This document shows positions 7,937-16,534 of a DNA stretch of 64,000 nt, piece by piece (position 1 is the stretch's first letter; each line of letters starts with the position of its first letter). The position numbers and the translations under genes are program-made. This DNA is from Flavobacterium rivuli WB 3.3-2 = DSM 21788. GTDB taxonomy: Bacteria; Bacteroidota; Bacteroidia; Flavobacteriales; Flavobacteriaceae. The stretch spans positions 62,001 to 126,000 of the forward strand of contig NZ_KB899976.1 in the NCBI RefSeq assembly GCF_000378485.1, given 5' to 3'. The notes beneath the pieces were generated by a model. That model had not been told where the DNA came from, ran no database searches, and saw only the letters and a list, made by a program, of their open reading frames with translations.

Positions 7937-8598
7937 TTTATTAAGTCGCAGTTTACAGTAACGGCATTGATTGTAAACTATGATTGAGATTGAGACTGAA
8001 ACTAAACTTAAATGCGTAGATTATCAATAATAAAATCCATAATATTACTACTTACCTTAGCAGGTTGTAGTAGTAATTATACCTTTACAGGAAGCATCAT
8101 TAGCAATGATGTAAAAACCTTTCAGGTTACTATGTTTCAAAATAAGGCAGAGGTAGTAGAACCAGGCATAGAGCGTACCTTTACCCGAAAATTGCAGGAT
8201 TTAATACAAAACCAGACTAAATTAAGCCTTACCAATAAGGGTGGCGATTTACTTTATGAAGGTGAGATAACACAGTTTAGGATAACACCCATGACAGCTA
8301 CGGCAAATCAGCTGGCTGCACAAAACAGGCTCACTATAACGGTTAATGTAAGGTTTGTAAACAAAAATAAAGAAGACGATAATTTTGAAAAGCCGTTTAG
8401 CTTTTATTACGATTACCCCGGAGATGAACTCCTTACGGGATCTGCACTAACGGCAGCCCTCGAAGAAATTTTCGAAAGGATAACACAGGATATATTTAAC
8501 GCCTCATTGGCTAAATGGTAATTTTAAGTCGCAGTATACAGTAACACTTAGCAGTAGCTGCACTGGCTGGAAACTGGGACTGGGACTGAAAACTAAAT
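7937..8598 (+). repeat. Tandem duplication unit: LptE gene plus its 3' spacer
   Basis: The two spacers after the LptE genes (7937-8011 and 8522-8598) also resemble each other. Both contain AAGTCGCAGT, then TACAGTAAC, and end in a purine-rich GACTGAAA stretch followed by AACTAAA. The duplicated unit is thus gene plus spacer, about 590 nt, not just the reading frame. Confidence 0.6.
8012..8521 (+). CDS. LptE-like lipoprotein, copy 2
   Basis: A 169-residue lipoprotein (lipobox TLAGC, Cys19) paralogous to the gene 75 nt upstream. The signal peptides are unlike each other (MRRLSIIKS versus MKKTITIFA), whereas the mature parts are almost identical and end in the same ASLAKW. This points to a recent duplication with a replaced or fast-evolving signal peptide, or to gene conversion of the mature part. 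Two LptE copies are unusual, since the LPS translocon needs one. They could serve two LptD proteins or simply raise dosage. Confidence 0.8.
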   Translation: MRRLSIIKSIILLLTLAGCSSNYTFTGSIISNDVKTFQVTMFQNKAEVVEPGIERTFTRKLQDLIQNQTKLSLTNKGGDLLYEGEITQFRITPMTATANQLAAQNRLTITVNVRFVNKNKEDDNFEKPFSFYYDYPGDELLTGSALTAALEEIFERITQDIFNASLAKW

Positions 8599-9525
8599 TT
8601 GAACACAAAAGACTATACATACCTGCTTAACAAGCCTTATTCTATAAATGAAAGGCAGACTACGGACCTGGAAAGCATCCTCACGGAATTTCCGTACCTG
8701 CAAAGTGCCCGTGCTATTTATTTAAAAGGGCTGTATAACCGCGATAGCTTTAGGTACAATACTGAACTTAAAAAAACGGCTGCATACACCACCGACAGAT
8801 CGGTACTGTTTGACTTTATAATTTCGGAAGATTTCAGGAGTATTGATAAGGCATTGCTGGAAGAACGCGAAAAAGCAGTGTCTGACATTGTGGTGACAGC
8901 CAGCCATGTTATTGCTCCCCCTGCCGCTCCTGTAGATAAACTTGAAGAATCTATTAAGTTTATAATTAAGGAAGCTGATACCGAAATTGCTGCTCCTGCT
9001 ATAAACGAAACAGCAAATGAAGTTATAAATGAGCCGGAAACTATTGAACCGGCAGCTACTGAAACCTCTGAAATTGAAATAACCAACGAACCGGTTGAAG
9101 AAAACACTACAGGGACATTACAGATAGGCAGCCCCTTAGAATTTAAAGAAAGTGAAACCCACTCATTTGCCGAATGGCTTCAGCTATCTAAACTTGCTCC
9201 CATTGAGCGTGATATACCTGTTGCCGCCCCTGTTATAAACGAAGAGCTCGACAAAAAATACAGTCTTATAGATAAATTTATTGAGGCAAACCCAAAGATA
9301 GCTCCGGTTAAAAAAGACTCTCCAACACCAGCAAACACAGGCAAAACAACGACTGAAAGCCCCGGCCTTATGACCGAAACTCTGGCAAGGGTATACCTGG
9401 AACAAAAAAAATATACAAAAGCAATACAGGCTTATGAAATTTTAATTTTGAAATATCCGGAAAAAATTACTTTCTTTGCAGACCGTATTTTAGAAATAAA
9501 GAATTTACAACAAAATAATAATTAA
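8599..9525 (+). CDS. TPR-like protein of unknown function
   Basis: A 308-residue soluble protein translated from TTG at 8599 (MNTKDYTYLLNKP); no ATG or GTG lies nearby in frame ahead of the conserved start. The N-terminal 100 residues are compact and helical-looking. The centre (about 110-235) is low complexity, rich in Ala, Glu, Pro and Thr. The C-terminus has one tetratricopeptide-like helix pair (LARVYLEQKKYTKAIQAYE, about 270-295). Related proteins occur between lptE and secG in flavobacteria. Possibly a scaffold in envelope biogenesis; this is inference from position only. Confidence 0.75.
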   Translation: MNTKDYTYLLNKPYSINERQTTDLESILTEFPYLQSARAIYLKGLYNRDSFRYNTELKKTAAYTTDRSVLFDFIISEDFRSIDKALLEEREKAVSDIVVTASHVIAPPAAPVDKLEESIKFIIKEADTEIAAPAINETANEVINEPETIEPAATETSEIEITNEPVEENTTGTLQIGSPLEFKESETHSFAEWLQLSKLAPIERDIPVAAPVINEELDKKYSLIDKFIEANPKIAPVKKDSPTPANTGKTTTESPGLMTETLARVYLEQKKYTKAIQAYEILILKYPEKITFFADRILEIKNLQQNNN

Positions 9526-9531
9526 AGAACA

Positions 9532-9909
9532 ATGATCAATTTTACGATTTTTTTGGTACTTATAACAATCGTTAGCTTTTTACTGGTTGTGGTAATCATG
9601 GTGCAAAACCCTAAAGGAGGCGGCCTTTCATCTGCAATAGGTGGCCCACAGGTTATGGGTGGTGTACAAAAAACAACCGATTTTCTTGATAAAAGTACGT
9701 GGACACTTGCAACAATATTAGTAGCCCTTATATTATTTTCAAGCTTAAGCTTTTCTACAAGCTACTCTGGAGAAGATTCTTTAACAGATGATTCTGCAGT
9801 ACCTGCAAAACAGGCTGCTCCTGCTAACGGTGCTGCTACAACACCAGCTGCTCCTGCCGCACAACCGGTAACTCCGGCTCCTGCTACGCCAGCTGTACCT
9901 GCACAATAG
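9532..9909 (+). CDS. secG: Preprotein translocase subunit SecG
   Basis: Small accessory subunit of the SecYEG inner-membrane channel. The 125-residue protein has two membrane segments (about 3-24 and 57-75) joined by the family loop QNPKGGGLSSAIGG. A long Ala/Pro-rich tail after residue 85 is typical of Bacteroidetes SecG. It follows the TPR-like gene by 6 nt and ends the operon before a terminator. Confidence 0.93.
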   Translation: MINFTIFLVLITIVSFLLVVVIMVQNPKGGGLSSAIGGPQVMGGVQKTTDFLDKSTWTLATILVALILFSSLSFSTSYSGEDSLTDDSAVPAKQAAPANGAATTPAAPAAQPVTPAPATPAVPAQ

Positions 9910-9935
9910 TTAAGACTCTCTTAAAATAAAATAGT

Positions 9936-9969
9936 AAAAATGCCAGCCTGTCAGTAGCTGGCATTTTTT
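9936..9969 (+). terminator. Terminator after secG
   Basis: Stem TGCCAGC (9941-9947) with GCTGGCA (9957-9963), 9-nt loop, followed by six T. Confidence 0.85.
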
Positions 9970-10058
9970 ATGCGCTTAAATTGTCATATTTGTAAAATGG
10001 CATAATTTTCGACCAAAAATAAGCGTCACTTAAAATAACAAACATAAAATTAAAAAAT

Positions 10059-10334
10059 ATGGCTTTAAACATTAAACCGCTTTCAGACCGCGTTCTAATA
10101 GAGCCGGTTGCTGCAGAAACCCAGACTGCTTCCGGAATTTTTATTCCTGACACTGCTAAAGAAAAACCTCAAAAAGGTATTGTGGTAGCCGTAGGTAACG
10201 GTAATAAAGACTATGATATGACTGTAAAGGTGGGCGATACTGTATTGTATGGCAAATATGCAGGTACCGAATTAAAATTTGAAGGTAAGGATTACCTTAT
10301 CATGAAAGAGGAAGAAATTTTTGCAGTAATCTAA
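10059..10334 (+). CDS. groES: Co-chaperonin GroES
   Basis: The 91-residue cap of the GroEL folding cage. It shows the usual start LNIKPLSDRVLIEP, a mobile loop (AAETQTASGIFIPD, about 20-33) and the C-terminal IMKEEEIFAVI. The leader (9970-10058) has TTG at 9981 and TAATTTTC at 10003, a near match to the promoter pattern with 19-nt spacing. No CIRCE-type heat-shock repeat is visible in these 90 nt. Confidence 0.97.
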   Translation: MALNIKPLSDRVLIEPVAAETQTASGIFIPDTAKEKPQKGIVVAVGNGNKDYDMTVKVGDTVLYGKYAGTELKFEGKDYLIMKEEEIFAVI

Positions 10335-10368
10335 TCAGTTTAATAGTTAAAAAAAATATACCATTATC

Positions 10369-12000
10369 ATGGCAAAAGAGATAAAATTTGATATTGAAGC
10401 ACGCGACGGCCTAAAACGCGGTGTAGATGCATTGGCAAATGCAGTAAAAGTAACCCTTGGCCCTAAAGGCCGTAATGTAATCATCAGCAAATCTTTTGGC
10501 GGCCCTACCGTTACTAAAGACGGTGTATCTGTAGCTAAAGAAATTGAGCTTAAAGACACTCTTGAAAACATGGGTGCACAAATGGTTAAAGAAGTAGCCT
10601 CTAAAACCAACGACCTTGCCGGAGACGGTACTACAACAGCTACCGTGCTTGCACAGGCTATTGTAAAAGAAGGCCTTAAAAACGTTGCTGCAGGTGCTAA
10701 CCCTATGGACCTTAAGCGCGGTATAGACAAAGCTGTTGAGGCTATTGTTGCCGACCTTTCTAAACAAGCAAAAGTTGTAGGATCTGACAGCGAAAAAATA
10801 AAACAAATAGCATCTATATCTGCTAATAACGACGAAACTATTGGCGAACTTATCGCTACTGCTTTTGGCAAAGTAGGTAAAGAAGGTGTTATTACTGTAG
10901 AAGAAGCTAAAGGAACAGATACTTATGTAGATGTTGTAGAGGGTATGCAGTTTGACCGCGGTTACCTATCTGCTTACTTTGTTACAAACTCTGAAAAAAT
11001 GGAGGCCGAACTTGAGAGGCCTTACATTTTGTTATACGACAAAAAAGTATCGTCTATGAAAGACCTGCTTCCTGTTCTTGAACCGGTTGCACAGTCTGGA
11101 AAACCATTACTTATTATTGCCGAAGATGTGGATGGCGAAGCCCTTGCTACTCTTGTGGTAAACAAATTAAGGGGTGCCCTTAAAATTGCTGCTGTTAAAG
11201 CTCCAGGCTTTGGCGACAGGAGAAAAGCACTTCTTGAAGATATTGCTATCCTTACAGGTGGTACTGTAATTGCTGAAGAAAGAGGTTACACACTTGAAAA
11301 CACTACGCTTGATATGCTTGGTACGTGCGAGAAAGTTGTGATAGATAAAGACAACACTACTCTTGTAAACGGCGCAGGCGATCCTGAAGCTATAAAAATA
11401 CGCATCAGCCAGATTAAAGCACAGATGGAAACTACAACATCTGACTATGATAAAGAAAAATTACAGGAGCGCCTTGCTAAACTTGCAGGTGGCGTTGCCG
11501 TTCTTTATGTAGGTGCTGCATCTGAAGTTGAAATGAAAGAGAAAAAAGACCGCGTAGATGATGCATTGCACGCTACAAGGGCTGCTGTAGAAGAAGGTAT
11601 TGTTGCAGGTGGTGGTGTCGCACTACTTAGGGCTAAAGGTGCTCTTGCAGCCCTTACACCAGAAAATGCAGATGAGGCTACAGGTATCCAGATAATATCA
11701 CGTGCTGTAGAGTCTCCATTAAGGACGATCGTAGAGAATGCAGGCCTTGAAGGATCTGTAGTAGTTGCAAAAGTTGCTGAAGGTACTGGCGATTTTGGTT
11801 ACAATGCTAAAACAGACGAGTATGTAGATATGCTTGCTGCAGGTATTATAGACCCTAAAAAAGTTACCCGTGTAGCTTTAGAGAATGCAGCATCTGTAGC
11901 AGGTATGATATTAACTACAGAATGTGCACTTATAGAAATTAAAGAAGACAATGCCGGCGGCGGTATGCCAATGGGCGGCGGTATGCCGGGTATGATGTAA
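10369..12000 (+). CDS. groEL: Chaperonin GroEL
   Basis: The 543-residue subunit of the 60-kDa chaperonin. The ATP-binding GDGTTTATV (about 86-94) and KVTLGPKGRNV near the N-terminus are intact. The C-terminus has the flexible Gly-Gly-Met tail (GGGMPMGGGMPGMM). It is 34 nt after groES in one operon, with a strong terminator directly behind. Confidence 0.98.
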   Translation: MAKEIKFDIEARDGLKRGVDALANAVKVTLGPKGRNVIISKSFGGPTVTKDGVSVAKEIELKDTLENMGAQMVKEVASKTNDLAGDGTTTATVLAQAIVKEGLKNVAAGANPMDLKRGIDKAVEAIVADLSKQAKVVGSDSEKIKQIASISANNDETIGELIATAFGKVGKEGVITVEEAKGTDTYVDVVEGMQFDRGYLSAYFVTNSEKMEAELERPYILLYDKKVSSMKDLLPVLEPVAQSGKPLLIIAEDVDGEALATLVVNKLRGALKIAAVKAPGFGDRRKALLEDIAILTGGTVIAEERGYTLENTTLDMLGTCEKVVIDKDNTTLVNGAGDPEAIKIRISQIKAQMETTTSDYDKEKLQERLAKLAGGVAVLYVGAASEVEMKEKKDRVDDALHATRAAVEEGIVAGGGVALLRAKGALAALTPENADEATGIQIISRAVESPLRTIVENAGLEGSVVVAKVAEGTGDFGYNAKTDEYVDMLAAGIIDPKKVTRVALENAASVAGMILTTECALIEIKEDNAGGGMPMGGGMPGMM

Positions 12001-12026
12001 TTTACATTTTACAATATATTTTTACT

Positions 12027-12053
12027 AAGGAGCGTTTTATACGCTCCTTTTTT
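12027..12053 (+). terminator. Terminator after groEL
   Basis: AAGGAGCG (12027-12034), 7-nt loop, CGCTCCTT (12042-12049), running into a T tract to 12053. Confidence 0.9.
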
Positions 12054-12055
12054 AA

Positions 12056-12218
12056 TGAACCCGTCTTGACTTTTTTGATTGAAGCGAAAAACAGAGATTT
12101 TTGTTTCAGATTTTGGCTTTTTTGCAGTGCATAGCAGTGCTACGGAATAATAAAACAGGTAAAATATGGAGCGAAAAGATCATTTTGCAGCCAATTGAAA
12201 AAAGTCAAGATGAGTTCA
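12056..12218 (+). repeat. MITE-like inverted-repeat element
   Basis: The ends 12056-12081 and 12192-12218 are inverted copies sharing the core GTCTTGACTTTTTT. The 110-nt interior has no reading frame but is itself partly symmetric (GAAGCGAAAA near the left end, GGAGCGAAAA near the right). It starts right after the groEL terminator, so it is not part of that hairpin. Looks like a small non-autonomous element or a structured RNA; no transposase is linked. Confidence 0.6.
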
Positions 12219-12221
12219 ATT

Positions 12222-12271
12222 AATAGTGTATAAAAAAAGGGGTTTTAAAACCCCTTTTTTTATACACTATT
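12222..12271. terminator. Perfect 50-bp palindrome, bidirectional terminator
   Basis: The two 25-nt arms (12222-12246 and 12247-12271) are exact reverse complements with no loop. Each contains GGGGTTTT/AAAACCCC flanked by seven A or T. It ends 13 nt from the stop of the M13 peptidase gene and can terminate transcription from either side. Confidence 0.8.
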
Positions 12272-12284
12272 AAAGATAACACCT

Positions 12285-14315
12285 TTACCATATAACAACC
12301 CGTAAGCTATCAGGCTGATACATTTTGTTACCGGGCTTAACATTAAAGGCATTATAAAATTCAGGCATGTTAGCCACAGGCCCGTTAATGCGGTATTTTG
12401 CCGGCGCATGCACATCGGTCATTATTTGCTGTGCCAGCGATTCGTTTTTAATATTAACCATCCAGGCATAAGCATATCCTAAAAAGTAACGCTGCAATGG
12501 TGTAAGTCCACTTATCTTTTCTCCTGATTTATATTGCTCCGTCTTTTTAAATGCTTCCAGCCCCATAACCACACCGCCTAAATCGGCAATGTTTTCTCCC
12601 TGCGTGGCATCGCCGTTTACAAATTTACCGGGCAAGGCTTCAAACGAGTTAAACTGCGCCACTATACGTTTTGTTTTCTCTGTAAATTTAGTAAGGTCTT
12701 CGGCAGTCCACCAGTTATTAAGGTTACCGTTTTCGTCATACTGGCTGCCCTGGTCGTCGAACCCGTGGGTAATCTCATGCCCAAAAACAGACCCTCCTAT
12801 TATGCCATACAAAATAGCATCATCCGGCAGGCGGCCTTCAAACCCGGGAACAAGGATGTTGCAGGCAGGCACTACGATCTCGTTATTACTTGGGTTGTAA
12901 TAAGCGTTATAGGTTTGCGGCGTCATGCTCCACTCTGTACGGTCTACAGGCTTACCAAATTTAGATACCATGTAGTTGTACTTCCATTTATCTACTTCTA
13001 ATACATTAGCACAATATGAAGAGCCTATGCTTACGCTGCTCATGTCTTTCCACTTGTCAGGATAACCCACCTTCATAATAATCTTACTCAGCTTAAGCAG
13101 GGCTTTTTTCTTGGTAGCCTCGCTCATCCAGTCCAGTTTTTTAATATGGTCTGCATAAACAGCATTAATGTTTTTGCCTATTTCTATTAGTTTCTCTTTA
13201 GAACCTTTAGGCAAATAATCCTTAACATACACCTCACCTATGAGCTCGCCAAGAGAGCCGTTAGTTTGCTCCACAACTTTTTTCCAGCGCGGCTTTTGTT
13301 TAGCAACACCGCTCATAACCGTAGCATAAAAGTGGAAATTTTGGTCACCAATGCTTTTATTAAGGTAAGAAGCATTGGTATTTATAAGATTAAACTTTAA
13401 ATATTTTTTCCAGCTTTCTATGGGATAACTCTTAACCATATCATTTAAAGCAGCAAAAAATTCGGGCTGACCAACTATTAAGGTATCTGCCTTAGCAATA
13501 CCTAACGATGGCAATACCTGCACCCAGTTAATATTAGGAGTAGCAACACTAAACTGTGCCACACTCATTTTGTTGTAATTTTTAATGGGGTCGCGCAGTG
13601 CTTCAAGCTTACGCGATGCTTTTGCAAGGCCTGTTTCCAGTTGCATTATGGCAGCAGCATCTTGCGAGGCGGTAGCGCTTCCGCTAAGTTTAGCCAGCTC
13701 CTCTATGTACTTTAAATATTCTGTGCGAATTGTAACTGTTTCCTTATCGGTATTAAAATAGTAATCGCGGTTACCCATACCTAAACCACCCTGATAAAAA
13801 ATGAGCGCATACTTAGTACTTATTTTATCATCCTGATTTACACCAAATGCAAATGAGGGGTTAGCGCCCAGCGTATGCAGGTAACCTATGGTTGTCATTA
13901 ACGAAGATGCATCGGTTATAGCATCTATACGCTTTAGAGGGTCGGCAAGTGGTGTAAGCCCGGCTTTCTCAATAGCGATGGTATCCATGCCGGACGCATA
14001 GAAGCTGCCTATTTTTTGTTGGTTACTGCCTTTTGGGGCTTTACTGTCTTTCGCAGCGTTTTCGCAGATGCTTTTTACCTGGGCATTTATAGTATCCTGA
14101 ATGGTGCGGAATATCCCATTACTGCGCTCGCTATCGGGTATCGGGTTCTTTTTAAACCAGCCGCCATTAGCATACAGGAAAAAATCATCAGATGGGTTAA
14201 CGGTTGTATCGCGGTTTGTTGCCAGCGGATCGCTAAATGTTGTTTCTTTTTTTGTACAGCTTGTTATAAAAGCTGCAGATAGCGCTATTAGCGACAATTT
14301 ATGTATGGTGCGCAT
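12285..14315 (-). CDS. M13-family (neprilysin/PepO-like) zinc endopeptidase lipoprotein
   Basis: A 676-residue metalloendopeptidase that cleaves oligopeptides in the envelope. The signal peptide ends in a lipobox (FITSC, Cys20), so it is a lipoprotein, probably on the outer membrane. The zinc site HEITH is at 513-517, the third ligand Glu574 is in GENIADLGG, and the substrate-binding NAYYNPSNNEI lies upstream. The C-terminus reads RVVIW, close to the family's xRxW ending. Length fits full-length M13 enzymes. It stands alone between two terminators and is convergent with groEL. About 280 nt separate it from rplM; apart from the rplM promoter that gap shows nothing firm. Confidence 0.93.
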   Translation of the reverse strand: MRTIHKLSLIALSAAFITSCTKKETTFSDPLATNRDTTVNPSDDFFLYANGGWFKKNPIPDSERSNGIFRTIQDTINAQVKSICENAAKDSKAPKGSNQQKIGSFYASGMDTIAIEKAGLTPLADPLKRIDAITDASSLMTTIGYLHTLGANPSFAFGVNQDDKISTKYALIFYQGGLGMGNRDYYFNTDKETVTIRTEYLKYIEELAKLSGSATASQDAAAIMQLETGLAKASRKLEALRDPIKNYNKMSVAQFSVATPNINWVQVLPSLGIAKADTLIVGQPEFFAALNDMVKSYPIESWKKYLKFNLINTNASYLNKSIGDQNFHFYATVMSGVAKQKPRWKKVVEQTNGSLGELIGEVYVKDYLPKGSKEKLIEIGKNINAVYADHIKKLDWMSEATKKKALLKLSKIIMKVGYPDKWKDMSSVSIGSSYCANVLEVDKWKYNYMVSKFGKPVDRTEWSMTPQTYNAYYNPSNNEIVVPACNILVPGFEGRLPDDAILYGIIGGSVFGHEITHGFDDQGSQYDENGNLNNWWTAEDLTKFTEKTKRIVAQFNSFEALPGKFVNGDATQGENIADLGGVVMGLEAFKKTEQYKSGEKISGLTPLQRYFLGYAYAWMVNIKNESLAQQIMTDVHAPAKYRINGPVANMPEFYNAFNVKPGNKMYQPDSLRVVIW

Positions 14316-14520
14316 AAGTATATATTAGGAGTTACAAAATCAAAGGTATTATTTTATTTTGGATTGGCAGGATCGTGTGCTTTGCGACTCTTTTATAATA
14401 TATAAAGACGCAAAACATTACTTCGTTGCATAAAACCGTTGCGTTACCGGCAATTTATAACTATTTTTACCCCACTGCACTACAAAAAATTACCCTGTTA
14501 AGAATAATTTTTATAGTTAT

Positions 14521-14550
14521 TTGAATTTCTAATAAATAATTGTACTTTTG
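14521..14550 (+). promoter_or_regulatory. Promoter of rplM-rpsI
   Basis: TTG at 14521-14523, 19 nt, TACTTTTG at 14543-14550: full match to the Flavobacterium consensus. Confidence 0.7.
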
Positions 14551-14595
14551 CATCCCCTTTATTGGGGATGGAATGTTTAATTAAAATTATTTATT
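14551..14595 (+). promoter_or_regulatory. Structured leader of rplM (putative L13 autoregulatory site)
   Basis: Directly after the -7 box lies CATCCCC (14551-14557), a 6-nt loop, GGGGATG (14564-14570), so the transcript would begin within or next to this hairpin. About 25 AT-rich nt then lead to the GTG start. Ribosomal-protein leaders for L13 are known in other bacteria. Here the role is inferred from position. Confidence 0.45.
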
Positions 14596-15051
14596 GTGAA
14601 CACATTAAGCTACAAAACAGTTTCGGCTAACAAAGCCACTGCTCGCAAAGAGTGGGTTGTTGTTGATGCTGAAGGTCATAATCTGGGCCGTTTTGCTTCT
14701 AAAGTTGCGATGCTTTTAAGAGGTAAATACAAAACAAATTATACCCCGCACGTTGACTGTGGAGATAACGTTGTTGTTATCAACGCAGAAAAGATTAACC
14801 TAACAGGTAACAAACTGGATGACAAAACGTACATTCGCCACACAGGTTACCCAGGAGGACAAAGGACTCTTACTGCTAAAGTATTACAGGCAAAAAACCC
14901 TGCAATCTTAGTAGAGAAAGCCGTAAAAGGTATGCTACCTAAAAACAAATTAGGCGCGCAACTTTTCCGCAATTTAAATGTATATGTAGGATCTGAGCAC
15001 AAACATGATGCACAGGCTCCTAAAACCGTTAACTTAAACGACTTAAAGTAA
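14596..15051 (+). CDS. rplM: 50S ribosomal protein L13
   Basis: Early-assembly large-subunit protein, 151 residues, starting at GTG (MNTLSYKTVSANKA). The family motifs WVVVDAEGHNLGR, RGKYKTNYTPH and YRHTGYPGG-like (YIRHTGYPGG) are all present. Forms a two-gene operon with rpsI, as in most bacteria; the gap is one base. Confidence 0.98.
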   Translation: MNTLSYKTVSANKATARKEWVVVDAEGHNLGRFASKVAMLLRGKYKTNYTPHVDCGDNVVVINAEKINLTGNKLDDKTYIRHTGYPGGQRTLTAKVLQAKNPAILVEKAVKGMLPKNKLGAQLFRNLNVYVGSEHKHDAQAPKTVNLNDLK

Positions 15052-15052
15052 G

Positions 15053-15439
15053 ATGGCAACTATCCACAAAATTGGCAGGAGAAAAACTGCTGTTGCCCGT
15101 ATTTACCTGAGCGAAGGTTCTGGTGTTATTACGGTTAACAAAAAAGACATTGCAGTTTATTTTCCTACTGCAACTTTACAGTACAAAGTAAGGCAACCAC
15201 TTAGCATGACAAGCAACGTTGAAAATTTTGACGTTAAAGTTAATGTTTACGGTGGGGGTATTACAGGACAGGCAGAAGCTGTGAGAATGGCTATTGCACG
15301 TGCTATGTGCGAAGTTGATGCTGAAAACAGAGGCATCCTTAAACCAGAAGGATTACTAACAAGGGATCCACGTATGGTAGAACGTAAGAAATTTGGCCAG
15401 AAAAAAGCCCGTAAGAGATTCCAGTTCTCTAAACGTTAA
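15053..15439 (+). CDS. rpsI: 30S ribosomal protein S9
   Basis: Small-subunit protein of 128 residues whose C-terminal tail reaches the P-site tRNA. It shows IGRRKTAVARIYL at the start, GGGITGQAEAVR in the centre, and the conserved basic end KKARKRFQFSKR. Second gene of the rplM operon. No terminator hairpin with a T tract follows, so transcription may continue into rpsB through its leader. Confidence 0.98.
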   Translation: MATIHKIGRRKTAVARIYLSEGSGVITVNKKDIAVYFPTATLQYKVRQPLSMTSNVENFDVKVNVYGGGITGQAEAVRMAIARAMCEVDAENRGILKPEGLLTRDPRMVERKKFGQKKARKRFQFSKR

Positions 15440-15612
15440 TATTTCGATTGTCCTGAGCTATGCGACGGATTTATTATTATTACAATTAAAAAACCAAGTT
15501 GTTGTTGCCCCGCCGAGGCGTGGGGTTAGTTTAGCATCTAAATGGTTAGGGCCAGCCACTGTGCGCCACCTAAACATTGATCTTACTCAACAGAACGTAA
15601 ACTATTACAAAG
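15440..15612 (+). promoter_or_regulatory. Structured leader upstream of rpsB
   Basis: A 173-nt GC-richer spacer without a good reading frame. A stem CCCCGC (15508-15513) pairs with GCGTGGG (15518-15524, one bulged T) around a CGAG tetraloop. A second small stem TTTAG/CTAAA (15530-15542) with loop CAT follows. Two GGTTAG copies (15524 and 15544) flank the second stem and a GC-rich GGGCCAGCC block comes next. Position before rpsB suggests an S2-binding leader; no family was identified. Confidence 0.45.
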
Positions 15613-16428
15613 ATGGCAAATAAAGTAGAAGTTAAAGACTTACTGGAAGCAGGTGTACACTTTGGACACATGACCAGAAAATGGGACCCAAACATGGCCC
15701 CTTACATATACATGGAGCGTAATGGTATACACATTATCAACCTGTATAAAACTGCAGCTAAAATAGAAGAGGCTAACGAAGCCCTTAAAAAAATTGCTGC
15801 TTCAGGCAGGAAAATACTATTTGTTGCTACTAAAAAACAAGCAAAAGATATCGTTGCAGAAAAAGCAGCGGCAGCTAATATGCCATACATTACCGAAAGG
15901 TGGCCTGGTGGTATGCTTACTAACTTCGTTACTATCCGTAAAGCCGTTAAAAAAATGGCTTCTATTGATAAAATGAAGAAAGACGGTACATTTATGACAC
16001 TTTCTAAGAAAGAGCGTCTTCAGGTAGATCGTCTTCGTGCTAAGCTTGAAAAAAACCTTGGTTCTATTGCTGACATGACAAGGCTTCCGGCTGCGTTATT
16101 CATCGTAGATATCAAGGCAGAACACATCGCAGTAAAAGAAGCTCAAAAATTAAACATTCCGGTTTTCGCAATGGTAGATACAAACTCTGACCCAAGAGAG
16201 GTGGATTATGTAATACCTGCAAATGATGATGCTTCTAAATCAATAGACAAAATTTTATCTTTAGTTACAGGTGCCGTTATTGATGGCCTTGCTGACAGGA
16301 AATCTGACAAAGATGACTTTCAGGACCAGCCAGCTGGCGAAGAAGATGCTGTAGAAGCAACTCCTGCCGCTCCAGTTGCAGCTGTAGAAGCTCCGGCTGC
16401 TACAGAGGCTCCGGCTACTGAAGAATAA
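15613..16428 (+). CDS. rpsB: 30S ribosomal protein S2
   Basis: Small-subunit protein, 271 residues. Family motifs include AGVHFGHMTRKWDP, FVATKKQAKDIV and ERWPGGMLTNF. After residue 230 there is a long Ala/Pro/Glu-rich tail (about 40 residues) that Bacteroidetes S2 proteins often have. Pairs with tsf downstream, as in nearly all bacteria, but with an attenuator between them. Confidence 0.98.
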   Translation: MANKVEVKDLLEAGVHFGHMTRKWDPNMAPYIYMERNGIHIINLYKTAAKIEEANEALKKIAASGRKILFVATKKQAKDIVAEKAAAANMPYITERWPGGMLTNFVTIRKAVKKMASIDKMKKDGTFMTLSKKERLQVDRLRAKLEKNLGSIADMTRLPAALFIVDIKAEHIAVKEAQKLNIPVFAMVDTNSDPREVDYVIPANDDASKSIDKILSLVTGAVIDGLADRKSDKDDFQDQPAGEEDAVEATPAAPVAAVEAPAATEAPATEE

Positions 16429-16442
16429 AGATAACATTACAT

Positions 16443-16509
16443 TAAAGCCGTTGTGCCGGGTGATGTTTACTTTTGTGGCATTATCTACATAACGGCTTTA
16501 CTTTTTTTT
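16443..16509 (+). terminator. Attenuator/terminator between rpsB and tsf
   Basis: TAAAGCCGTT (16443-16452) pairs perfectly with AACGGCTTTA (16491-16500), followed by CTTTTTTTT. The 38-nt loop contains TACTTTTG (16468-16475), which matches the -7 promoter box. It is 25 nt before tsf and would lower tsf relative to rpsB. Confidence 0.75.
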
Positions 16510-16534
16510 ACAAACTATATAAAAACAACTTAAG

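Noticed and set aside
9970..10058. CIRCE heat-shock operator before groES
   Set aside because: No inverted TTAGCACTC-type repeat in the 90 nt; only a promoter-like sequence.
16451..16475. Complete promoter inside the rpsB-tsf hairpin loop
   Set aside because: The -7 box is exact but the nearest TTG is only 14 nt away, too short; kept as a -7 box remark only.
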